Shown in pieces: positions 58,401 to 64,000 of a stretch of 64,000 bases of DNA. The notes under the pieces were generated by a model, which worked only from the letters and a program-made list of their open reading frames with translations, searched no databases and had not been told where the DNA came from. The translations under genes and the position numbers were made by a program. Source of the stretch: Bacteroidales bacterium. Lineage in GTDB: Bacteria > Bacteroidota > Bacteroidia > Bacteroidales > F082. Each line of letters opens with the position of its first letter. Positions within the stretch are counted from its first letter, which is position 1. Location of the stretch: positions 62,001 to 126,000 of the forward strand of contig JAEEJS010000001.1 of assembly GCA_016282015.1 (NCBI GenBank). Direction: 5' to 3'.

Positions 58401-58604
58401 TTCCAAAGTTTTGGTGATATTGGTTTCTATATCCTCCGCGCTGGCTCCCGAATAGGATGTCATCACCATGATGGCATTAGTTCCCATGTCGGGGAAGAGG
58501 TTGATTGACAGTTTCGACAGCGCGAAGACACCCAGTATGGCTATCGTGATGAAGACCAACGATACCGTTACCGGATGATTGACTGATGATCTGTATAAAC
58601 TCAT
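55485..58604 (-). CDS. RND efflux transporter permease, HAE1 type
   Basis: A 1039-residue inner-membrane proton antiporter, the pump of a tripartite drug-efflux system, with 12 predicted helices and two large periplasmic loops. It starts MSLYRSSVNHPVTVSLVFITIAILGVFALSKLSINLFPDM. TM4 has the proton-relay acidic pair in IAIGMVVDDAIVVLENI. VYVVMASQFESLLDPFVIMFSVPFAITGV and GIVLIDYTRLCLERG also fit AcrB-like proteins. It has the AcrB length. The substrate is unknown. Operon order on the reverse strand is tolC-like, adaptor, this gene, then PII-like. Confidence 0.94.
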   Translation of the reverse strand: MSLYRSSVNHPVTVSLVFITIAILGVFALSKLSINLFPDMGTNAIMVMTSYSGASAEDIETNITKTLENALNGVSDLKHLSSSSKENVSVITVQFEYGIDIEAATNNVRDKLDMVRQYLPDGAGNPTIFKFSMEDIPVMFLSVTAEESLSGLDKILDDKLTTPLARVPGVGTVSVSGAPKREIQVYVDPNKLEAYNLTVEQISQALAYENRNTPAGSIDIGSNSYAVRVEKEFKSAREMLDVVVGTFQGTPIYLKDVARVNDGEQERLQKVFSNKIQGAMVTIQKQTDANSVKVCQGIHKELEKIKKTLPSDIQINLINDTSESIVNTINSLKETIFITFIVVMLVVFIFLGRWRATIIIVLSIPISLVASVVYLFATGNTLNIISMSALTIAIGMVVDDAIVVLENITSHIDRGAKPKEAAVHATQEVSISVIASTLTMLAVFLPLTMVNGAVGVFFHQLGWIVSIIMIVSTSAALTLVPMMCSKMLKRNPRSHAWHRILFTPINKGLDALSRGYGRLINWAVTHRAMTLIIAVVIFIVTLVTTLPGMKTEYLPSMDQGRLTVNIEMPVGTQENITGQLGAELAEKYMAEIPEIKVMNYRYGVADEENAFASMQSNGTHILAMNLNLGSKDTRERSTQEIAEYIRKDLKNNAVIKKYNVSEGMGMGSTASVKLEIYGYDFNVSDRIANDLALELRECPEISQVLISRDEYSPEMYVDFDREKLVLNGINITTASQYVRNRINGSVMSYFREDGDEYNIRVRYAPEFRTGIENIENIVLYGASGNAVRLSEVARIVEGRTPPTIERKDRERIVTITGIVSKGYALSDGVAASEACIDKVEIPAEFLVKIAGDYEDQQDAFKDMFTLILLIIILVYVVMASQFESLLDPFVIMFSVPFAITGVLIGLRINGMALGVMALIGVMILMGIVVKNGIVLIDYTRLCLERGMGVNESVVTASRQRLRPILMTTLTTVLGMVPMALGTGEGAEMWNGLGVVVSWGLSISTLITLVLIPTLYAIFVSRRIKRQQKRHERLALAHEL

Positions 58605-58625
58605 GATTTTCTTTCCTTTACAAAA

Positions 58626-59648
58626 TTATTTCACTACCACGACTTCTGCGCCGTTTTTCAATCTGGTCTGACCTGTCACAACCACTGTGGCATTGTCGTC
58701 AATACCGCTGATTACCTCATATCTGTTGCCCATGCGGCGGCCGAGTTCAACCACTGAATAGGTGACTGTGCCGTCTTCGTTGAGTACATAAATATACTGC
58801 TCGCCAGAACCGACCTGCTTCATGACAGCTCTGTCCGGAACCACAACATTGAAATTGTCGCCATAGTTGACAGTTACGCGTGCGAACATGCCTGGACGCA
58901 GAGCGAGGTCTTTGTTGGCGTATTTCACTTCAACTGCGAAAGTGTGTGTCATTGAATTGACTGTAGGGTGGATGAGGTCGACCACGCCTTTGAACACCTG
59001 ATCGCCGTAAGCCTCGGTGGTGATTTCCACTTCCATGCCTTTCTTTATCTGTGAGAACTGGCTTTCCGACACGTTGATGAGCATCTTGACAGGGTTGATT
59101 TTCTGTACTACGAACAGAGGCTGAGCCATAGCATACATATCGCCTTCATCATAGTTGCGGGCTGTCACCACACCGCTGATAGGGCTCTTCAAGATGGTGT
59201 TTTCCAGAAGGTTGTAATAAGTTTTCATGGAAACGTCATATTTCAGAGACATGGCCTCGTAGTCTGACTGGGTGGTTGCGCCGATCTTGTACAACTGCTC
59301 TATACGGCCGAATTCAATGGAATCGTTGATGAGTTGCAGACGTGACTTCTGCAAATTGACCTCGTCCATCAATGCCAGAGTTTGTCCGGCGTTCACGCGG
59401 TCACCTATTTCCACGTAAATCTTGCTGATACGTGATGCCGACTGCGGAGCGATGTTGTTCACGATGTCGGCTGTTATTGTGGTAGGGTAGACCATAAGCT
59501 GAGAGACGTACTCTGCGTTAACTGTCTCCACGGTGACCTTGGGCTTCTCCTCAACCATCTGAGTGTTCTGTGTGGTGCTCTGTCCGCATGACATCATCAT
59601 GGCTGCAGCAGCGATTAATAATGCTTTTCCTGTTTTCATATTTTTCAT
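58626..59648 (-). CDS. RND periplasmic adaptor (membrane fusion protein), lipoprotein
   Basis: A 340-residue protein linking the RND pump to the TolC-like channel. MKNMKTGKALLIAAAAMMMSC is a lipoprotein signal (Cys21; the MMSC lipobox is weak). The biotinyl-lipoyl-like region NIAPQSASRISKIYVEIGDRVNAGQTLALMDE is followed by the helical hairpin (SRLQLINDSIEFGRIEQLYKIGATTQSDYEAMSLKYD), the second lipoyl half (ILKSPISGVVTARNYDEGDM), and the beta-barrel and membrane-proximal domain (PGMFARVTVNYG, NRYEVISGIDDNATVVVTGQTRLKNGAEVVV). It starts 39 bases after the TolC-like gene and ends 21 bases before the pump gene. Confidence 0.93.
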   Translation of the reverse strand: MKNMKTGKALLIAAAAMMMSCGQSTTQNTQMVEEKPKVTVETVNAEYVSQLMVYPTTITADIVNNIAPQSASRISKIYVEIGDRVNAGQTLALMDEVNLQKSRLQLINDSIEFGRIEQLYKIGATTQSDYEAMSLKYDVSMKTYYNLLENTILKSPISGVVTARNYDEGDMYAMAQPLFVVQKINPVKMLINVSESQFSQIKKGMEVEITTEAYGDQVFKGVVDLIHPTVNSMTHTFAVEVKYANKDLALRPGMFARVTVNYGDNFNVVVPDRAVMKQVGSGEQYIYVLNEDGTVTYSVVELGRRMGNRYEVISGIDDNATVVVTGQTRLKNGAEVVVVK

Positions 59649-59687
59649 TTTTATTATTCTCTTTAACTGTTAAACTAAACTCCAAAC

Positions 59688-61025
59688 TTAAAACTGTTCA
59701 TCGTTGCCCAAAAGCTCTTCAATCGAAGCCTTTGTTACCATGAAGTTGTATACTGTCTGGCTCATGGTGAGCTGTGCCTGCACCAGTGCCAGCTGGGCGT
59801 CGTTAAGCTCCACCAAAGTGGCTTTGCCGAGTTCGTACATCTTTGAAGCTATGTCGTAGCTCTTCTGAGCCATCTCCAAAGTTGATTCGGCAGCCATGTA
59901 ATTCTTGATATAAGTGTCAATCTGGTTGTTGTAGTTCTTGACGACTATGCGCAAATTACGTTCCGTATCTTCAATGTTAAGTTGCAGTATGTTTTGCGTA
60001 GCCTGAACTTGCTTTATATTGTTGCGTTTGGCGAATCCTTCGAATATAGGGATGTTAAGGCTGAGACCCACCACAGAATAAGGGTTCCATTTAAACTTGA
60101 AGTCGTCGCCCATGGCAATGTAGTTGTATGAGAACGAGGCGGCAAGTGTGGGGATATACTGGTATTTGGCCATCTTCACGCTGCGCTCGAGCTGCTCATT
60201 CTGGATGTTGAGTTGCAGGAGGGTGCTGTTTTTGTCCAAATCAACCATAAGGTCGTCGCTTTCATACGTCAGCATCTCGTCTTTGTACATGTCAATCTCG
60301 CCGGCCACACCGATTTTGGTATCAAGGTCTACGCCCATGACGGCTTTGAGCTGCCAGATGGCGAGGTCGATGGCGGTGAGGGAACTGAATATGCTGGGCT
60401 CTGCGTTGCGAACGTTGACCTGCGCGCGCAGATACTCATATTCCGACGATTTGCCTGCCTTGTACAGGTGCTCGACATGTTCGAAGTTTTTGGTCGCATT
60501 GTCGTAAACCTCCTGGTATACCGCATAAACCTGCTGGGCCAGCAAGACAGCGTAATACGACTGCTTAACCTGAGTTATCATGGCGATCTTTGATGAGCGG
60601 GCCTGTTCAACTGCGAGTTCCACGTCTAAAGCCGAAAGCTTGAGTGACTGCCAAAGGGAGGCGTTGATCAAAGGCATGGCGGCGTTGATGCCTGCATTGA
60701 CGTTGTTCCATTTACCGACAGCTATTTCCATTGACTGTCCGTTGAAATCCATTGCCATGACCTGTTTCTTAAGTGTGCGCTGGTAACTTCCGGATGCGCT
60801 GATGTTGGGGTAGAGGGCGGCGTAAGCGCCTTTGCGCGCATAGCCAGTCTTTTCGATGGTGAGATTGGCTATTGTGATGGTGTTGCTTTCCTCAAGAGCA
60901 ATCTCAATGGCTTGGTCGAGACTGATAATCAGCGAGTCTTGAGCCTGCTGGGCTTTCAACAGGCTGGCTGACAGCGTCATCGCCATAGCCAAAACAGTAG
61001 TTAAAAACAATCTTTTTCTGAACAT
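59688..61025 (-). CDS. TolC-family outer membrane efflux protein
   Basis: A 445-residue outer-membrane channel, first gene of the efflux operon. The signal peptide is MFRKRLFLTTVLAMAMTLSASLLKAQ. Two repeated OEP domains show the pattern SLDQAIEIALEESNTITIANLTIEKTGYARKGAYAALYPNISASGSYQR, and later AKYQYIPTLAASFSYNYIAMGD with VVGLSLNIPIFEGF. Long helices follow each. The ATG at 61025 is chosen because it places the signal peptide at the N-terminus and fits the -7 element at 61062; the frame to 61112 is an extension. Confidence 0.92.
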   Translation of the reverse strand: MFRKRLFLTTVLAMAMTLSASLLKAQQAQDSLIISLDQAIEIALEESNTITIANLTIEKTGYARKGAYAALYPNISASGSYQRTLKKQVMAMDFNGQSMEIAVGKWNNVNAGINAAMPLINASLWQSLKLSALDVELAVEQARSSKIAMITQVKQSYYAVLLAQQVYAVYQEVYDNATKNFEHVEHLYKAGKSSEYEYLRAQVNVRNAEPSIFSSLTAIDLAIWQLKAVMGVDLDTKIGVAGEIDMYKDEMLTYESDDLMVDLDKNSTLLQLNIQNEQLERSVKMAKYQYIPTLAASFSYNYIAMGDDFKFKWNPYSVVGLSLNIPIFEGFAKRNNIKQVQATQNILQLNIEDTERNLRIVVKNYNNQIDTYIKNYMAAESTLEMAQKSYDIASKMYELGKATLVELNDAQLALVQAQLTMSQTVYNFMVTKASIEELLGNDEQF

Positions 61026-61061
61026 ATCCCTATTATATTTTATCCTTATTAATAAGACCTG

Positions 61062-61069
61062 CAAAAATA
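61062..61069 (-). promoter_or_regulatory. -7 element of the efflux operon
   Basis: TATTTTTG on the reverse strand, 36 bases before the ATG at 61025. CAAA at 61095-61098 is 25 bases upstream, too far for a strong -33. No repressor gene is adjacent. Confidence 0.45.
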
Positions 61070-61193
61070 GTGTTTTTGTGGTTATGAACGTAAACAAAAC
61101 TGAAGAATTCAACTGGATTTTTGGTCGCTTCAGATGAGATTTTTCACGTTTCGGGGAAAAATCAATTTTTTTTACACATTAAAAACTTTTTTG

Positions 61194-61201
61194 TATTTTT
61201 G
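61194..61201 (+). promoter_or_regulatory. -7 element of trkH
   Basis: TATTTTTG, 25 bases before the ATG at 61227. Nothing else was recognised in 61113-61226, which is AT-rich. Confidence 0.5.
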
Positions 61202-61226
61202 CGGGTTGCACATATATTAAACAAAT

Positions 61227-62756
61227 ATGAAGGCTAGGATTTATGGTATTTTCATCTTGTTGGAGGCATTCTTTATGCTGATTGCTTCCATGGTGGCCTT
61301 GTATTACAATGTGCATGCCGGTGAGGAGGATGTTATATATCTGCTTGCCGCAACAATGATTACAGGTATCTTCGGTTTTATTTTGCTTTCATCCGGCAGG
61401 GAGAAGGCTAAGCGCAAAGAAAACAACGATAGAGAATCAGGCGGTCTCACTATGAAAGACTCCTTGATAGTGGTTACTATGACATGGGTGCTGTTCTGTG
61501 TTTTCGGTATGCTGCCTTTCATATTTACGGGCTCAATAACATCTGTGACAGATGCTTTCTTTGAGACCATGTCGGGCTTTACCACAACCGGCTCCACAAT
61601 AATGGAGAATATTGACGATCAGCCTCATGGCATACTGTTCTGGCGCAGTATGATACAGTGGTTGGGAGGTTTGGGTATAATTGTGCTTTTCCTCGCTGTT
61701 CTGCCTGCCCTTAATAAAAAATCCAACCAGACTTCGCTTTATGCCGCCGAGATGTCAGGTCTTGGTGTGAAGAAACTGCATCCGAAGATGTCTGTCACTT
61801 CTCGTCATCTGTATACCATCTACATAATACTCACAATTGCCTGTATCATGGCATACTGGGCCGGACCTATGAACCTCTATGATGCGGTATGCCACGCTTT
61901 CACCACCATGTCTAGCGGCGGTTTCAGCACCCATCAGGCTAGCATAGGCTACTATAACTCGCATTATTTAGAATATGTATGCTCATTCTTCATGCTGGTG
62001 TCGGGTGTCAACTTCTCCTTATATTATTTCCTGTTCAGAGGCGATGTCAAGTACTTCGCTAAAAACGAGGAACTTCGCTGGTGGCTTGTTTTTACATTCA
62101 TTTGTGTCGCTATAGTTACAGCACTTTTCTACATAGCTCCGAAAACCGAAACAGTGCTAACGGTAACCTCTTCTTATCCTGAAAATACTTTTGAGGCTCG
62201 CTTCCGTTCTGCCTTGTTCCATGTGGTGGCTCTAATAACTTCAACAGGTTATCAGGGCTCGTGCTACGATTATACCCTTTGGGGCGGCTTGTTCCTTTTC
62301 CCGACATTGATGATTATGTTCAGCGGTTCTTGCGCCGGTTCCACTTCGGGCGGCGTCAAGATTATAAGACTTATGGTTTGTCTTAAGTCGTTGAAAATCA
62401 CTATTCGCCAGATACTTCATCCTAGCGCGGTGTTCACCGTGAAAGTGTCTAAAGAGGTGGTGCACAACGACTTGCTTCTGAAGACCTTGAACTATATGTT
62501 CTTCTATGCGATTATATGCGTAGTGGGTATAATGGTGCTGACCGTCAGCGGTTGCAACCTTGAGGAAAGCGTCTTCAACACCATAACCTCATTAAGCAAT
62601 ATGGGACCTGGCTACGGTTCAACCGGACCGGCAAGTACCTTTGCGGGATTGAGTGTGGCAGCCAAATGGGTAATGTCGTTCATGATGCTGCTCGGACGTC
62701 TTGAAATTTATACCGTCCTGCTGATTTTCATGCCGGCATTCTGGAACAAACGCTAA
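61227..62756 (+). CDS. trkH: TrkH family potassium uptake protein
   Basis: A 509-residue potassium-translocating membrane subunit with four M1-P-M2 pore repeats. The selectivity-filter segments are visible: MSGFTTTGSTIM, FTTMSSGGFSTH, ITSTGYQGS and ITSLSNMGPGYGSTGPAS. GGLGIIVLFLAVLPAL and SCAGSTSGGVKIIRL are family motifs. The usual gating partner trkA is not adjacent, so it lies elsewhere or another KTN subunit serves. It is convergent with the mechanosensitive channel gene, 20 bases apart, with no terminator seen; both are osmotic functions. Confidence 0.94.
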   Translation: MKARIYGIFILLEAFFMLIASMVALYYNVHAGEEDVIYLLAATMITGIFGFILLSSGREKAKRKENNDRESGGLTMKDSLIVVTMTWVLFCVFGMLPFIFTGSITSVTDAFFETMSGFTTTGSTIMENIDDQPHGILFWRSMIQWLGGLGIIVLFLAVLPALNKKSNQTSLYAAEMSGLGVKKLHPKMSVTSRHLYTIYIILTIACIMAYWAGPMNLYDAVCHAFTTMSSGGFSTHQASIGYYNSHYLEYVCSFFMLVSGVNFSLYYFLFRGDVKYFAKNEELRWWLVFTFICVAIVTALFYIAPKTETVLTVTSSYPENTFEARFRSALFHVVALITSTGYQGSCYDYTLWGGLFLFPTLMIMFSGSCAGSTSGGVKIIRLMVCLKSLKITIRQILHPSAVFTVKVSKEVVHNDLLLKTLNYMFFYAIICVVGIMVLTVSGCNLEESVFNTITSLSNMGPGYGSTGPASTFAGLSVAAKWVMSFMMLLGRLEIYTVLLIFMPAFWNKR

Positions 62757-62776
62757 AAATTCCAAACTATTTTTTA

Positions 62777-64000
62777 TTAATGCTCTGACGCTTCGTTCAT
62801 CGAATGTGATGACGGACGCTGGAACACTCTGAGGTCGAACTGTTTTACCACTGCATAAATGTGGTCGAATATGTCGTTCTGAATGGCCTCGTACGACACC
62901 CAGTCGGTCTTTGCGCTGAAGCAATAAATCTGCAACGGAATACCGTATTCTGTGGGGTCTCTCTGGCGCACCAACATGGTCAGGTCGTGATTCAAGTTAG
63001 GATTGCATTTAAGATATTCTGTTAAGTAGGCGCGGAAGATTCCGAGGTTGGTTTGACGACGTCCGTTGACAAGGGTAGAGGTGTCGACGGAGTTTTCTTT
63101 GTTGTATTCTTCTACAGCTTGCTCAGTTTCGGTGATGTATTTGGTGATAAGCTGGAATTTCTTGTATCTCTCTATCATTTCAGGAGTGCAGAACTTGACT
63201 GTGTCAACGTCGATAATGATGGCACGGGCTATTCTGCGGCCGCCTGATTCAGCCATGCCACGCCAGTTGATGAACGGGTCGGAAATGAGTGAATAGGTGG
63301 GTATGGTGGTGATGGTGTTGTCCCAGTTTTTGACCTTGACGGTGGTGAGTCCCATGTCGATGACAGTACCGTCGGCATTGCCTTTGACAATCCAGTCGCC
63401 TATGCGTACCATATCGTTAGAGGTTAGCTGTATGCCGCCCACAAAACCCAAAATGGGATCTTTGAAAACCAGCATCAGCACGGCCGATAAAGTACCCAGT
63501 CCGATAAAGATGTTGGCCAGGTCTTTGTTGGTGAGGACCGCTATTATCAAGAGAACGCATATAATTATCAGGATGATTTTGATGACTTGGACCAATCCCT
63601 TCAGAGGCTTGTTTTTTGAAACATCAAAGGAATTGTACATGTCAGAAATAGTGTCCAGAAAGGAGAGTATTATGCCGGTGTAGGTGGTCACTTCGCCCAC
63701 TCTGGTCCACACTATTATGAAGGAAGTGATGGTGTCCAAATCTGGTGCCACCTCATAAAGCAAGCCTTTAATCATGTAAATGGGGATGAGGAAGGCGATT
63801 CTTCTCTCAAGTTTCTTGCCGAGAAGATAGTCGTCGAAGCGGGTCTTGCTCTTTCTGATCCATCTGCCTACAAAACGCTTAAGCAGCTGTTTTACGACGA
63901 AAAACAGGAAGAATGACACCACAAACAGTGTGACTATGCCCACCCCCTGTGCCAAATTGTGGGCAGTGGTTGGCTCGAAACGTACATCGAGGAACAATCT
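62777..64000 (-). CDS. Mechanosensitive channel, MscM/YbdG type, 5' end cut by the window
   Basis: At least 408 codons; the frame is open to the edge at 64000, so the start is not seen (TTG at 63997 is not a convincing start). Resembles E. coli YbdG/MscM: several N-terminal helices, then the pore and beta-domain motif LGTLSAVLMLVFKDPILGFVGGIQLTSNDMVRIGDWIVKG, then GTVIDMGLTTVKVKNWDNTITTIPTYSLISDPFINWRGMAESGGRRI. The C-terminus DWVSYEAIQNDIFDHIYAVVKQFDLRVFQRPS also fits YbdG. It probably releases solutes on hypo-osmotic shock. It neighbours trkH. Confidence 0.9.
   Translation of the reverse strand, partial: RLFLDVRFEPTTAHNLAQGVGIVTLFVVSFFLFFVVKQLLKRFVGRWIRKSKTRFDDYLLGKKLERRIAFLIPIYMIKGLLYEVAPDLDTITSFIIVWTRVGEVTTYTGIILSFLDTISDMYNSFDVSKNKPLKGLVQVIKIILIIICVLLIIAVLTNKDLANIFIGLGTLSAVLMLVFKDPILGFVGGIQLTSNDMVRIGDWIVKGNADGTVIDMGLTTVKVKNWDNTITTIPTYSLISDPFINWRGMAESGGRRIARAIIIDVDTVKFCTPEMIERYKKFQLITKYITETEQAVEEYNKENSVDTSTLVNGRRQTNLGIFRAYLTEYLKCNPNLNHDLTMLVRQRDPTEYGIPLQIYCFSAKTDWVSYEAIQNDIFDHIYAVVKQFDLRVFQRPSSHSMNEASEH

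Noticed and set aside
58621-58628. CAAAATTA upstream of the RND gene as an internal promoter
   Set aside because: It coincides with the stop codon of the adaptor gene and operon spacing is tight; a coincidental match is likely, though a weak internal promoter is not excluded.
1-64000. Mobile elements, prophage or integrative element
   Set aside because: I found no transposase, integrase, relaxase or phage structural gene, and no long inverted or direct repeats apart from those inside the giant surface protein gene.

Overview
The window is chromosomal DNA of a Bacteroidota bacterium, most likely order Bacteroidales. Three things support this. Most genes follow a TAnnTTTG -7 element, often with TTG or TTTG 19-22 bases upstream, rather than a strong Shine-Dalgarno. 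Two secreted proteins end in type IX secretion (T9SS) type A sorting domains. The gene content also fits: SusB-like GH97, a GWxTD protein, a TPR/HTH membrane regulator, DinF-type MATE, a HAE1-type RND pump with TolC, and kdsA. I see no phage, transposase, integrase or CRISPR array. The genes are tightly packed and no gene-free stretch exceeds 300 bases.

Layout. 1-3.2 kb: start of a lipoprotein gene and divergent gcvP. 3.3-13.1 kb: a 2271-residue repeat-built T9SS cargo protein, a TIGR02757 protein and a second T9SS cargo with Asp-boxes. 13.3-18.6 kb: kdsA, aat, truA, a GH97 glycosidase and pepE. 18.6-24.7 kb: an operon of three exported LPP20-like proteins, a PMCA-type calcium ATPase and aroQ. 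24.7-29.1 kb: a GT2 glycosyltransferase, a GWxTD protein and a TPR/HTH lipoprotein regulator. 29.2-30.0 kb: two tRNA-Ser genes and hsp20. 30.1-34.6 kb: EFR1 flavodoxin-ferredoxin, a His-rich metal exporter, rimM, trmN6, a small DMT protein and a carbamate kinase. 34.7-38.9 kb: dnaB, a Cas4-like DUF2779 nuclease and a MATE pump. 39.1-44.7 kb: a coiled-coil lipoprotein behind a candidate sigma-54 promoter, an NtrC-type response regulator, an OPT peptide transporter and peptidase T. 44.7-54 kb: trmH, a TPR membrane protein, fmt, HU, an atypical RecQ, typA and a hybrid histidine kinase. 54-61 kb: aldose 1-epimerase and a TolC/MFP/RND/PII-like efflux operon. 61.2-64 kb: TrkH and an MscM/YbdG-type channel cut by the window edge.

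Most of this is ordinary chromosome. The parts most worth a second look are: the sigma-54 promoter, NtrC regulator, OPT and PepT locus; phased short-motif arrays upstream of hsp20 and of the coiled-coil lipoprotein gene; several promoters only 4-8 bases from the start codon, which suggests leaderless transcripts; the three-gene LPP20-like operon feeding a calcium ATPase; 7-bp tandem repeats around terminators and a promoter; and a Cas4-like nuclease fused to a DUF2779 domain whose first acidic motif looks lost.

Functional assignments rest on reading motifs and remembered family features. No database search was run.
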